This document shows, in pieces, positions 16,853-25,137 of a stretch of 54,844 nucleotides of DNA. Source of the stretch: Candidatus Electrothrix gigas (GTDB taxonomy: Bacteria; Desulfobacterota; Desulfobulbia; Desulfobulbales; Desulfobulbaceae). The position numbers were made by a program, and so were the translations under genes. The stretch covers positions 1 to 54,844 of the forward strand of contig QYLO01000014.1 of assembly GCA_022766165.1 (NCBI GenBank), read 5' to 3'. The number at the start of each line of letters is the position of its first letter. The first letter of the stretch is position 1. The notes under the pieces are model-generated. The model ran no database searches, had not been told where the DNA came from, and saw only the letters and a program-made list of their open reading frames with translations.

Positions 16853-17527
16853 ATGACAACGGTTATTGTTATTCCGGTCTACAACGAAGCCAAGGTTATA
16901 GGGCAGGTTATTGAGGATGTCAAAGACCACGGTTTTCCCCATATTATCGTGGTGGACGACGGAAGTGCGGATGAGAGCTGGTGCGTGGCCTCTGCCCATG
17001 ACGTGCTGGCTCTCCGTCTCAAGGTGAATCGTGGCAAGGGGGCTGCGGTCAAGACCGGTATTATGGCGGCCAATCTGTTGGGTGCGGATGTCGTGGTGAC
17101 AATGGACGGAGATGGGCAGCATAATCCTGCGGATATCAAGCCCCTTATCACCCCTATTCTTGAAGGAAAAAGTGATGTGGTGCTTGGTTCTCGCCTCCTG
17201 CATCGTGAGGAAATGCCCTGGGTCAAGATGATTGCCAACAGCATCGGCAATCTCTTTACTTGGTTATTTTACGGCCTGTTAGTTTCAGACAGTCAGTCTG
17301 GTTTTCGAGCCTATTCCCGGTATGCTGCGCTGATTATTGATACAAAGGCGGATAAGTATGAGTACGACAGCAAGGTTATCCGGGAGATAAAAAATAATCG
17401 CCTGCGCTTTACCGAGGTTTCAGTCCATACCCGCTATACGGATTACTCCAAGGGGAAAAAAAATAAACAGGGATTTTTGAATGGACTGGTGACCTTGTAC
17501 AGGATGCTTTGGAAGATGATTGCCTGA
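16853..17527 (+). CDS. Family 2 glycosyltransferase, DPM1/polyprenyl-phosphate type
   Basis: The 224-residue protein has a GT-A fold. TTVIVIPVYNEAKVIGQVI opens it, HIIVVDDGSADES binds the nucleotide, VNRGKGAAVKTGI and VVTMDGDGQHNPADI carry the DxD metal site, and DSQSGFRAYSR is a family marker. It lacks C-terminal membrane helices, so it resembles soluble dolichol/undecaprenyl-phosphate mannosyl- or glucosyltransferases that load a lipid carrier on the inner membrane face. Sugar and acceptor cannot be told from sequence. It lies just after the DUF4139 gene. Confidence 0.88.
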   Translation: MTTVIVIPVYNEAKVIGQVIEDVKDHGFPHIIVVDDGSADESWCVASAHDVLALRLKVNRGKGAAVKTGIMAANLLGADVVVTMDGDGQHNPADIKPLITPILEGKSDVVLGSRLLHREEMPWVKMIANSIGNLFTWLFYGLLVSDSQSGFRAYSRYAALIIDTKADKYEYDSKVIREIKNNRLRFTEVSVHTRYTDYSKGKKNKQGFLNGLVTLYRMLWKMIA

Positions 17528-17650
17528 GAGTGAGACCAGAAGAACATCTTCCACTTCTCTGCGTTTTCCTTTTTCTTTACAGGGAACGGGCATTCTCTCT
17601 TTTCTTCTTGTTCCAGTGCGTTTTGCATCGATGTGATTGAAACAAGCAAG

Positions 17651-17860
17651 GGTTGTTAGTTACAAACAAAAGGTTATTTACTTGCAACAAAGAGTTCGCA
17701 GTTAACAAGAGAAGGCTGTTTATTTCAAACAACAGGTTCGTGGTTATCAACAGAAGGTTATTGATAACTAGTAAAGGGTTATTTGTTCTTAACAGAAGGT
17801 TGCTTGTTATCAACAAAAGGTTTTTATGTATCCAAAGAAGGTTGTTGGTTATCAGAAAGA
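17651..17860. repeat. Degenerate 21-bp tandem repeat, ten units
   Basis: Ten consecutive 21-base units start at 17651 and keep exact 21-base phase to 17860 despite many substitutions. The approximate consensus is GGTT-TT-GTTATCAACA-AA. An eleventh, weaker unit may precede it (17630-17650). The cores of units five and eight are TTATCAACA, one base from the DnaA-box consensus. Because 21 bases equals seven codons, two overlapping frames show heptad-like Leu-rich patterns, but neither has a credible ribosome-binding site. It lies in a non-coding gap of almost 470 bases. Confidence 0.8.
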
Positions 17861-18018
17861 ATGTGCTGTGAACGTCAATTCAACTCTGGCAACAAGACGT
17901 TATGTGTGAAGGATGACGGGACGATAGCGGTTGAGGGAGAGGCAGTTGTAAAAATAGCTTAATCTGTTCAAAATACTGAGTCAGAGAGTTCGCAGTGTGG
18001 ACTTCCTTTTCTAACAAC

Positions 18019-18414
18019 ATGCCAATATTCCCAGGTTTGAAAGGCTGTTACAAAAAATATCTGTTTATTCTTCTCGGCTGGTTCTTTGTCCTCCTTGGGA
18101 TAATCGGCATCGTGCTGCCGCTGCTCCCAACCACCCCATTTTTACTTATCGCCTCTGCGCTGTTTGCTCAAAGCTCGCCAAGGTTTCACCAGATGCTCTT
18201 GAATAATAGCTGGTTTGGCCCGACGATACAAGAATGGGAAGCAACAAGAACCTTAGCACGAAAAATAAAATACAGAGCTTCTTTTCTGATTATTTTTGTC
18301 TTTTCAATCTCTGTTGCACTCCTGAAAAAGAACATTTATCTTCAGATGTTATTGATCGGAATAGCCTTTGTACTCCTCTATTTTCTCTGGCGGATCAAAG
18401 AAGAGGCAGGCTAA
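18019..18414 (+). CDS. YbaN/DUF454 family inner membrane protein
   Basis: The protein has about 131 residues with the DUF454 signature: KYLFILLGWFFVLLGIIGIVLPLLPTTPFLLIASALFAQSSPRFHQMLLNN. The GxIGIxLPLLPTTPF motif is diagnostic. Two further membrane helices (FLIIFVFSISVALL and LLIGIAFVLLYFLW) follow. Function is unknown in the family. A GTG at 17995 would add eight residues and has AGAGAG nearby; the ATG at 18019 was chosen for family length. Confidence 0.85.
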   Translation: MPIFPGLKGCYKKYLFILLGWFFVLLGIIGIVLPLLPTTPFLLIASALFAQSSPRFHQMLLNNSWFGPTIQEWEATRTLARKIKYRASFLIIFVFSISVALLKKNIYLQMLLIGIAFVLLYFLWRIKEEAG

Positions 18415-18508
18415 AGAGGCTTTAAAGAGGCTTCACATTTTGCGCCTAACTAGGTATAAAAGGCGATGACTGAACAAAGTCTTCGTTACTTCATCAAGCA
18501 GGTAAAAC

Positions 18509-18949
18509 ATGAAAATACACCTTTATCAGGTTATTGTTGTCGCTATTTCATCCGTTATGCTCTACTTGGGGATTAAAGAGTTTGTCAATCGGGAAACCGG
18601 TCAGACTCTCCTGAAACTCTTTGTCCGTTTAGCTGTCTGGGGCGGGATGGCCCTGATCGCTATCTATCCTGATTTTACCTTGGTTATTGCCCGAATCATG
18701 GGAGTGGTTGATAACTTTAACGCTGTAGTTTTGATGGGTTTTTTAATGGTCTTTCTCATGCTCTTTAAACTGTTATCAGCTATTGAGAAAATTGAGCAGA
18801 ATGTTTCTGAAATAACAAGAAAAGAAGCTCTGCACACTGCCCATGAACGTATTGAAGAGATGCGAAAAGAAATTAAAGCGCAGCAAGGACGTAATGCCTT
18901 ATGCACATCACAACAACAAAACATATCCCCGAGGAAACAAGATGATTGA
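18509..18949 (+). CDS. DUF2304 domain membrane protein
   Basis: The 146-residue protein has three hydrophobic segments in the first 95 residues (HLYQVIVVAISSVMLYLGIK, LFVRLAVWGGMALIAIYPDF, NAVVLMGFLMVFLMLFKLLS) and a charged helical tail with IEKIEQNVSEITRKEAL. This is the DUF2304 layout, often linked to glycosyltransferase genes. A DPM1-type glycosyltransferase lies 1 kb upstream. The tail extends past the usual end, and its stop TGA (18947-18949) overlaps the ATG of the superoxide reductase gene at 18942, so the two are likely translationally coupled. Confidence 0.82.
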   Translation: MKIHLYQVIVVAISSVMLYLGIKEFVNRETGQTLLKLFVRLAVWGGMALIAIYPDFTLVIARIMGVVDNFNAVVLMGFLMVFLMLFKLLSAIEKIEQNVSEITRKEALHTAHERIEEMRKEIKAQQGRNALCTSQQQNISPRKQDD

Positions 18950-19388
18950 TCGAAGAGAGTTTCTCAAAACAACTGCTGTTGCTGCCTCTGCTGTTGCTGT
19001 GGCCTCAAGCACCACCGTGCTTGCTGGTGAGACAGCTATATTCTCTGCCAAAATTTCTGATGGGATGCCTCCAGAAATGCCTGCAGGCATCGTCTATACA
19101 GAGCAACAACAGGGACAATGGCAAGGTAAGGCTGGTACCCACGCCCCAAAGGTGACAGTGGCTGACGGTAAGGTTACTGTTGTGACAGAACATCCCATGA
19201 CCGAACCGCATTTCATTGTTCGACATACAGTTGTTCTTGCTGATGGTAAGGTGCTGGGTGGCAAGACCTTTTCGCATACTGACAAGGCAATATCAAGCTT
19301 TGACCTGCCAGCAGGATATAAGGGCAAAATATGTGCAACCAGCTTCTGCAATCTCCATGATCTCTGGGTTACCGAGTTCACGGTTTAA
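18942..19388 (+). CDS. Tat-exported superoxide reductase (neelaredoxin/class II-like)
   Basis: The 148-residue protein begins MIDRREFLKTTAVAASAVAV, a twin-arginine signal, so it should fold with its iron in the cytoplasm and be exported. The mature part has the SOR iron site: His67 (GTHAPKVTV), His84 and His90 (TEHPMTEPHFIVRH), Cys136 and His139 (SFCNLHDLW). It would reduce superoxide to peroxide using electrons from a small carrier. No N-terminal desulforedoxin domain is present, so it is the one-iron form. The start was fixed by GAGGAAAC upstream of ATG 18942; an upstream in-frame ATG at 18843 lies inside the DUF2304 gene and would hide the Tat signal. Confidence 0.9.
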   Translation: MIDRREFLKTTAVAASAVAVASSTTVLAGETAIFSAKISDGMPPEMPAGIVYTEQQQGQWQGKAGTHAPKVTVADGKVTVVTEHPMTEPHFIVRHTVVLADGKVLGGKTFSHTDKAISSFDLPAGYKGKICATSFCNLHDLWVTEFTV

Positions 19389-19454
19389 TCGCAAAAGAGC
19401 GAGAATAACCCTTTGTCGGCAGGAGAGGATATTCTTGTCCTGCCGTTTATCTCT

Positions 19455-21434
19455 ATGAAGCGTTCGTTTCTTGTTTCCTTTTCCTGTATTATTCTGAGTA
19501 TTCTGTGCTTTGCGCTGTTATTATTTCTTCTTTATAGCCAAAAGGATAAAGTGCCTCTTGGGAACAATACTCAGGAAGCTGTACAGTTGATACATCGACA
19601 GAACCCCCTGTTAGCAGGTAGATATCTGCTTCGCACCCCATTTGTCCAACGCCTTCTGAGCAGTGACCGATCAACCTTGCTTCGATTTTTTTCGCAGGGT
19701 ATAGAACAACAGATTCAAAACTCTTCTCGTTCAATAGTGTCCCAGCATCTGATTCCACAGCATGCTCTACTTGTCATGGAGTTAGCAGATGCAGCGGCAA
19801 CAGGAGAGAATTTTCTTGATTCCAGTTTTGGCAAAACATTCACCTCGATCAACTGGCCTGTTGTCTTGCAACGGCTCAATATAAAGAGAAGCCTTTACCG
19901 CTCACTGGAACAAAACGCTTCAGGTTTGATGGCTCTGCTGACCCATCCTGACTTTGCTCAATTTTTTCACCAGCCCCTCTTTATTGCTCAACTGCCAGCA
20001 TTTTCCTCTATGATCTTGATACAGGGGGGGGAAAAGCAAGGAAAGCAGCGTCATCCCCTGTTGGAACATCTCCTTATTGTCATGGATACTGACCAAGAAG
20101 ATGCTGAGGCAATGCTTGCAGCCCTGCTTGGTATGTTTCCAGGAGGACGAACAACCCAAAAATACTTTGGTTTTACAGTCTATACGATCCAATCCTTAGA
20201 GCGACAAAAAAGCTATATTGCCTTGGTTGGGGGAAAAATTATTTTATCCTTTGCCCAACAGCCAATGCAGGAGAGCATTGCCCTCTTTCTCAAAAATTTT
20301 TTCAAACAACAGAACCAACAGCCAAAGGATCTGCTGCTGAATCCAGAGTACACAAGGCTCAAAAGAGAACGACCAGAACAAACCAACTTTTTTCTGTATG
20401 CTGATCTTTTCCGGGTAAAACTGTACTGTAAGGCACTGTTTGCCCACTTTAACGCACAAAATAGCGCAAAAAAGGGAAGTCAACCCAATATAGGCCATCC
20501 TTGGCAACCTGGGGTAAGAAGTTTGGGGTTTTATCATTATTCCAGAGAAAACAGAGAACAGTTGAGAGAACAGTTTAAGATGGTTGTTCGGTTTTCGCAG
20601 GAACAGCTCTATCCCTTTCAACGGCATATCTACAGCACGGCGCCGATGCTGAATCAGAGTTTTCACAAGGTGCCGGATGATCTGCTTCTTTCCTTTTGGT
20701 TTAACTGGATGGAACTGTCACTTTGGTGGAAAACCACGATTGCTGCTGGCAAAAAGGAGGAGCTGGCAGCAGCCGGTCGCATTGCGGCCTGGATTAAAGA
20801 AAAAACCGATCTGGAGATGGAGCAATTTCTTGCCCTGTTTGGCAAAAGAGTAAGTATTCATATAGCAGACATCAGTACAGCCGGCTTTTTCCCGGTGCCG
20901 CGCCTGTGCCTGAGTGTTGAGATCCTGAATCGGAAAAAGATGGATATTTTTTTTCAGAAAATTATTGCGAACCTTCCAGTGAAACGCACGATGGTAGGTG
21001 GTGTTCCTGTTGTCTCTCTGCTTGCGGCCCAAGGCATGTTACAGCCTTCGTATGCCTTTTTAAATGGACATCTTCTGTTGGCTGATAGCAAAGAACAGAT
21101 AGAGGATATCCTGCTCAAGAAAAAAACACCGCTTTCTCAGGGGAAAGAGTTTCAACAACTTGATATACAAGTGGATACCCCTGCAAATCTTCAGCTCTTT
21201 GCCCGCACACCTGAGATGATCAACGCCATGCAGGAGTTGGCCTCTTGGGCTGGAACGATGGTTGCTGTCCGGGATCATAAGGCTGGAGCCATGAGTAAAC
21301 GCCTTATTGATCAGATTATTTCGCCCTTACTGGAGAGCTTAAAAGTATATCAGGCCATAGGCATACGGAGTGCCACTGCACCGGATAAGCTGGTTATTGA
21401 AGGCACCGTGCTGAGGGCTGAGGAGAAAGAATAA
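19455..21434 (+). CDS. Large membrane-anchored protein of unknown function
   Basis: About 659 residues from ATG 19455, which places the signal-anchor FLVSFSCIILSILCFALLLFLLY at the very N-terminus; an upstream TTG at 19413 is unlikely. The rest is predicted extracytoplasmic and mixed alpha/beta. It has repeated modules that each contain a hydrophobic strand then GGK or NGHLLLADS (residues around 260 and 535), loosely reminiscent of DUF3352-type proteins. No catalytic motif was recognised. It lies 66 bases after the superoxide reductase gene and eight bases before a DUF4080 radical SAM gene. Confidence 0.7.
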   Translation: MKRSFLVSFSCIILSILCFALLLFLLYSQKDKVPLGNNTQEAVQLIHRQNPLLAGRYLLRTPFVQRLLSSDRSTLLRFFSQGIEQQIQNSSRSIVSQHLIPQHALLVMELADAAATGENFLDSSFGKTFTSINWPVVLQRLNIKRSLYRSLEQNASGLMALLTHPDFAQFFHQPLFIAQLPAFSSMILIQGGEKQGKQRHPLLEHLLIVMDTDQEDAEAMLAALLGMFPGGRTTQKYFGFTVYTIQSLERQKSYIALVGGKIILSFAQQPMQESIALFLKNFFKQQNQQPKDLLLNPEYTRLKRERPEQTNFFLYADLFRVKLYCKALFAHFNAQNSAKKGSQPNIGHPWQPGVRSLGFYHYSRENREQLREQFKMVVRFSQEQLYPFQRHIYSTAPMLNQSFHKVPDDLLLSFWFNWMELSLWWKTTIAAGKKEELAAAGRIAAWIKEKTDLEMEQFLALFGKRVSIHIADISTAGFFPVPRLCLSVEILNRKKMDIFFQKIIANLPVKRTMVGGVPVVSLLAAQGMLQPSYAFLNGHLLLADSKEQIEDILLKKKTPLSQGKEFQQLDIQVDTPANLQLFARTPEMINAMQELASWAGTMVAVRDHKAGAMSKRLIDQIISPLLESLKVYQAIGIRSATAPDKLVIEGTVLRAEEKE

Positions 21435-21441
21435 AATCAAC

Positions 21442-23205
21442 ATGTCAGTGCAAACACCCATGTTCCAGTTTCATCTTGTCAGTATCAACTGCCGCTTTTC
21501 CCACTCCTGTCTGGCTTTGTTCTATGTCCGTAATGCACTGGAGCAGCACCTCCACCTGCCAGAGCAGTCTCTGCGCTTGAGTCAGTTCACCATTAATGAT
21601 CCCTATTATGCCACCTTGCTGCGGATCAGCAGAGAGACAACGCAGGCAGTTTTTTTTTCTGTCTATATCTGGAACCACGCCTTTATTCGCCGCCTAATAA
21701 ACGATCTGGCGCAACTTCGACCTGATCTTGCCCTTGTCCTTGGTGGCCCCCAGGCCCTTGCTCTGAGCAAATTATCTGGTTCGTCTGAGCTACCTGAACT
21801 ACCTCAACTACCTCAACTACCTGAACTACCCAAGCAATGTACGCTTTTTCTTGGTGAGATTGAAGGTGCTCCAGAAGCTTTTTATCAGGACCTCAAGCAG
21901 GGATGTCTGCAACCAATCTACCGGGCTAAAAGACCTTCTTCTTTCCCCTCACCCTATCGTGAGGAGGACTTCACTGGACCCTTAAAGAATCGCCAGCTCT
22001 ATTACGAATCCTCGCGCGGTTGCCCCTTTTCCTGTGCATACTGCCTTTCTTCAGAATCTCAAGGAGTGCGCCATAAACCTGTTGACCTTGTCAAAAGAGA
22101 ACTGACCGCCCTTCTTGCCGCACAACCCATGATCATCAAACTGGTAGATCGTACCTTTAATGATCATCCAGAACGGGCCGTAACAATCTGGCAATTTCTG
22201 CTTGATCAGTTTCAGCCCGCTCCTCCAGCAGAGCAGGTTCGTTTTCATTTTGAAATTGCCCCGGATCGTTTTACCGAGCCGATGTTTGATCTGCTGGCAA
22301 CTGTTCCCTGTGATCAGTTTCAGTTTGAAGTTGGTATCCAGAGCTTTCATCCGCAAACCTTGGCAGCAGTGCATCGCAAGATGGATCTTAAGGCGACCTG
22401 TCGGAACATTGAGCGTCTTCTTGCCTTGGATACTCTTCATATCCATGTAGATCTCATTTTAGGTCTGCCCTTTGAAACAGAGCAGAGTTTTCAAAATTCC
22501 TTTAATCAGGTCTTTCGGCTTGAGCCTCATTATATCCAACTCGGTTTGCTCAAGGTTTTGCCAGAAACGGCGATTTTCCGGCAGGCAAAAGAGTTTGGTC
22601 TGATCTTTTGCAGTGAACCGCCGTATGAAATACTGGCAACCCGTTGGCTGGATCATCAGCAACTTGCTAACCTGTATGCATTATGCGAATGCACTGAGTC
22701 TTTTTATAACAATCGTTTTTTTCGCTCTCTTTGGCAATATCTTGTCCAGACCAAAGAGGAACCCTTTGCCTTTTTTAGCGAACTTCTCCAGTGCTGTCGC
22801 CAATATAATTTTTTCCAGTTATCGCGAACGCACAAGTTGATGACCCAGATTCTCACTGAGCTGGTACAAAAACGGTCAGATCGGGAATTATTACTCGACC
22901 TACTGCGTTATGACTGGTTACGTTGTGGACATCGCAGTTTGCCAGAATATCTGACCACGACTTCGCAGGCTGAACTCCGCAACCGTTTACGCACGTCCTT
23001 GCCGCAAAATATAGAGGGATTATTTACCTATCAAACTCGGGTTGAATTTCTCAAGCAGGCAAGTTTTGTTGAACTGTCTGGTGAGGCGATGGCGTTTCTT
23101 GGTCTGCCGGGCGATAATACGGGAGATGGGCTTGTTGCCTTGCTGCCAAAACAGACTGGCGGGGTGATGAAGTTTCATCGGGCTGTTAGACTGAAGATTG
23201 TCTGA
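21442..23205 (+). CDS. B12-binding-type radical SAM protein with DUF4080 C-terminal domain
   Basis: The 587-residue protein has a Rossmann-like cobalamin-binding-type N domain (VSINCRFSHSCLALFYVRNAL, LALVLGGPQ). The radical SAM core follows with its 4Fe-4S motif SSRGCPFSCAYCLSS near residue 200, KLVDRTFNDHPERA, FEIAPDRF and VGIQSFHPQTL. The DUF4080 region occupies the last 200 residues. The DxHxxGxH cobalamin motif is not evident, so B12 binding is doubtful. Substrate unknown. A run of Glu/Gln-Leu-Pro tripeptides from residue 117 is encoded by a small 9-bp repeat. The gene starts eight bases after the preceding stop. Confidence 0.88.
   Translation: MSVQTPMFQFHLVSINCRFSHSCLALFYVRNALEQHLHLPEQSLRLSQFTINDPYYATLLRISRETTQAVFFSVYIWNHAFIRRLINDLAQLRPDLALVLGGPQALALSKLSGSSELPELPQLPQLPELPKQCTLFLGEIEGAPEAFYQDLKQGCLQPIYRAKRPSSFPSPYREEDFTGPLKNRQLYYESSRGCPFSCAYCLSSESQGVRHKPVDLVKRELTALLAAQPMIIKLVDRTFNDHPERAVTIWQFLLDQFQPAPPAEQVRFHFEIAPDRFTEPMFDLLATVPCDQFQFEVGIQSFHPQTLAAVHRKMDLKATCRNIERLLALDTLHIHVDLILGLPFETEQSFQNSFNQVFRLEPHYIQLGLLKVLPETAIFRQAKEFGLIFCSEPPYEILATRWLDHQQLANLYALCECTESFYNNRFFRSLWQYLVQTKEEPFAFFSELLQCCRQYNFFQLSRTHKLMTQILTELVQKRSDRELLLDLLRYDWLRCGHRSLPEYLTTTSQAELRNRLRTSLPQNIEGLFTYQTRVEFLKQASFVELSGEAMAFLGLPGDNTGDGLVALLPKQTGGVMKFHRAVRLKIV
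21790..21831 (+). repeat. Intragenic 9-bp tandem repeat (CTACCTSAA)
   Basis: Four full and one partial copies of CTACCTGAA/CTACCTCAA lie within the radical SAM gene and encode an ELP/QLP linker between the GGPQ strand and the next strand of the N domain. Copy changes keep the frame. Confidence 0.75.
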
Positions 23206-23231
23206 TAACCTGCTTATCTGAAAAGCATCTG

Positions 23232-23261
23232 TTGACAATCATGTTTTATTGCTGGTACTAT
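23232..23261 (+). promoter_or_regulatory. Putative sigma-70 promoter upstream of 23314 gene
   Basis: TTGACA (23232-23237), an 18-base spacer and TACTAT (23256-23261) lie 53 bases before the ATG at 23314. The spacing and near-consensus hexamers suggest the AT-rich gene is transcribed on its own. Confidence 0.55.
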
Positions 23262-23313
23262 GCATGTGCAGATGAATTGTATACATTCGTGACCAAACAA
23301 AAAAGAGTTTTGT

Positions 23314-24132
23314 ATGGAAACATCTCTACTTGAAGTATTAGTTACACTTGGGATTCCTGGGGTTGCCCTAGGTATATTTTATTTGCTCTTGCGAAGCTTT
23401 AAAGTCCGTTTCGATATTATTAGTTCTACTTGGGCGGCGATTATCGCAATCGTCTTTTTGTTGGTTGTTGGTGGAATAACGTTTTATGGTTTACAGAGAT
23501 TTTCGCCAAATAATACAAATTCATCATTTGCTGGCGAACAAACTCCCCCAACTAGACTCCAAGACGATTCAGATAAATTTCTGCAATTATGGGTAACAAA
23601 AGATATAAAGGACATTTTTGAAGCTTATGTTCCTCAAAGCTGGTATAGCATATACAGCTTAAAAGACTATTCAAAGTTTGATTCTACGCAGATTAAAAGC
23701 GAATTGTCGAAACGAAATCTAATTCTTTTCAATACAATTCCGTACAATTTGAGCATAAAAACCGAGCAAGATGCTTTAGCTTTTTTTGCATTAAATTATA
23801 CACTTCAGAATTCAACTCCAGAGAGAAACGCTAAAAAACTTATGGGGCTTAAGCTAGGGCAGTTATTTAAAACAATGCAATATTTTGTTATTGTTGACAA
23901 CGCAAAAGAAGATACTTATTTGCAGTATAAGAATACTGTTTCTGTAAAAATTGGCGAGTACTTGTTTGATGTCGTTGTTCAAGTTATTTTTTTATCCAAA
24001 AACGCATCCGTTGATTATAGAATCTTTCCGGCGATTTTAAAAGAAATGCAAAAAGACCCGATGTCGCTTCTTGTAACGAACTATAAAGCTGATAAAACAG
24101 AAAAACTTGTAAAGTTAAAGTTAATAAATTAA
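23314..24132 (+). CDS. AT-rich membrane-anchored protein, unrecognised
   Basis: The 272-residue protein has two N-terminal membrane segments (LEVLVTLGIPGVALGIFYLLL and WAAIIAIVFLLVVGGITFYG) followed by a soluble part of about 210 residues with LWVTKDIKDIFEAYVPQSWY and several beta strands. No known domain was recognised. Base composition is clearly more AT-rich than the flanking genes (many AAA, TTT and ATT codons), and it borders a patch with a decayed gene, so recent transfer is likely. It has its own near-consensus promoter. Confidence 0.65.
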   Translation: METSLLEVLVTLGIPGVALGIFYLLLRSFKVRFDIISSTWAAIIAIVFLLVVGGITFYGLQRFSPNNTNSSFAGEQTPPTRLQDDSDKFLQLWVTKDIKDIFEAYVPQSWYSIYSLKDYSKFDSTQIKSELSKRNLILFNTIPYNLSIKTEQDALAFFALNYTLQNSTPERNAKKLMGLKLGQLFKTMQYFVIVDNAKEDTYLQYKNTVSVKIGEYLFDVVVQVIFLSKNASVDYRIFPAILKEMQKDPMSLLVTNYKADKTEKLVKLKLIN

Positions 24133-24209
24133 AAAAAAATGTTGCGGGAGCTATGTGTATCTCAAAGTACCCCTTCCGAAAACTCTCAACCCCTCATCTC
24201 ATCTCCCCC

Positions 24210-24252
24210 GGTACCATATAGGTAAGTCCCAAAGATATACCTATATGATACC
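24210..24252. repeat. 15-bp inverted repeat
   Basis: GGTACCATATAGGTA (24210-24224) pairs with TACCTATATGATACC (24238-24252) with one mismatch around a 13-base loop. There is no T-tract on either side, so it is more likely an operator, a recombination site or a mobile-element remnant than a terminator. Confidence 0.6.
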
Positions 24253-24348
24253 CTCGCTCCAACCTGTATGCTACCGGCTGCGTACTCCCTGTTCCGCTCT
24301 CCCACCCGTCCCATCCAGCAACAATCTGCAATGATTGCCGCTATTTTC

Positions 24349-24377
24349 TTGACAAAAGCCAACCTGCTCCGTATGAT
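24349..24377 (+). promoter_or_regulatory. Near-consensus sigma-70 promoter before decayed gene
   Basis: TTGACA at 24349-24354, a 17-base spacer and TATGAT at 24372-24377. Downstream, AAAAGGAGGACAG forms a near-perfect ribosome-binding site before ATG 24436, but that frame stops after 13 codons, so the transcript leads into a broken gene. Confidence 0.6.
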
Positions 24378-24379
24378 GA

Positions 24380-24652
24380 TTGATCAAACGAATTCTCAAA
24401 GCGCATCAGCATCTTAAAGCCAAAAGGAGGACAGTATGGCACCTAGACACTCCTTTCGGCTCCGGCCGCACGAATAAACAGTTATCGGCCAAAATAAGTC
24501 GTCACCTTCGACTGTTGAGGAGTCACGGAATCATCCGAAAAATACCCCGGCAGAACCGATATCAGGTGACCACCAAGGGGATGCGGTTGGCTAACGCTCT
24601 GAATGTGTTGTTAGCGGCATCCATTGAAAATCTTTTAAAAATTGCCGCTTAA
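24380..24652 (+). pseudogene. Remnant of a winged-helix protein, C-terminal part
   Basis: The frame ending at TAA 24650-24652 encodes NKQLSAKISRHLRLLRSHGIIRKIPRQNRYQVTTKGMRLANALNVLLAA, recognisable as the C-terminal winged-helix region of a long uncharacterised protein family found in many copies across bacteria, where it normally ends a protein several hundred residues long. Here a stop lies immediately upstream of the TTG at 24380, and the only well-placed ribosome-binding site feeds another frame (ATG 24436, 13 codons). I read it as a truncated remnant. A short functional DNA-binding protein is less likely. Confidence 0.55.
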
Positions 24653-24737
24653 TTTTCTTGTTTTTTATGACAGGAGTTGAGGAGTAAGGCACTAAAGTCG
24701 AAATCTGATTATCACATCTTAATTACAAGGGATTATT

Positions 24738-25133
24738 ATGATAGAACAACCAAAAACTGTCGTGGATAAAATACCACCCGCAACATTCTGGATGGGCGTT
24801 ATACTGGTGGTCGCTGGGGTCATTTCTCTGCTGGGACTGGCAGCGATTATCGTGCAGATTATCATCAATCCAGAGGGTGTTGCTCTTATGCAGTGGTTGA
24901 CAGAAAAGGTAAGCCCGAAAGGGTTTTATTTTCAAGGATATGTTGCAAAAACGCCGTTTCAATTCAACGTATCATCTGCCCTGCAATATATTTTTCTTGG
25001 GATCATCGGTCTGGTTATAGTGAATATATTTGCCGCTCTAGTGGGTAAATTTATTACTGTTGGTGCTGAGTTGATCCAGTTCGCTGGAATACAAAAAACA
25101 GAACAACCAGTAAGAAAAAAGGAAGCCGAATAA
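24738..25133 (+). CDS. Small two-helix membrane protein, unrecognised
   Basis: The 131-residue protein has two strong hydrophobic segments, FWMGVILVVAGVISLLGLAAIIVQIII (about residues 18-44) and LQYIFLGIIGLVIVNIFAALV (about 82-102), joined by a 37-residue loop that contains KGFYFQGYVAKTPFQFN. The tail is charged. No family is recognised. AAGGGAT precedes the ATG. Its stop is four bases before the panB ATG, so the two are likely co-transcribed, although nothing suggests a pantothenate role. Confidence 0.7.
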   Translation: MIEQPKTVVDKIPPATFWMGVILVVAGVISLLGLAAIIVQIIINPEGVALMQWLTEKVSPKGFYFQGYVAKTPFQFNVSSALQYIFLGIIGLVIVNIFAALVGKFITVGAELIQFAGIQKTEQPVRKKEAE

Positions 25134-25137
25134 GAGC

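Larger units (their letters stand above)
24133..24737. other. Accessory gap with inverted repeat, promoter and gene remnant
   Basis: About 600 bases without an intact gene. It holds an inverted repeat (24210-24252), a near-consensus promoter (24349-24377) and a decayed winged-helix reading frame (24380-24652), all listed separately. The remaining sequence, including the CT-rich stretch 24170-24330, shows nothing further. Confidence 0.6.

Noticed and set aside
17577..17871. Leu-rich heptad-repeat frames on both strands over the 21-bp array
   Set aside because: Any 21-base repeat gives heptad patterns; neither frame has a plausible start site, and both end at the array edges.
18843..18941. N-terminal extension of the superoxide reductase frame
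   Set aside because: It lies inside the DUF2304 gene and would bury the twin-arginine signal; the ATG at 18942 has a good ribosome-binding site.
24436..24477. 13-codon frame after a near-perfect ribosome-binding site
   Set aside because: Too short to support as a protein; more likely the leftover start of a decayed gene.
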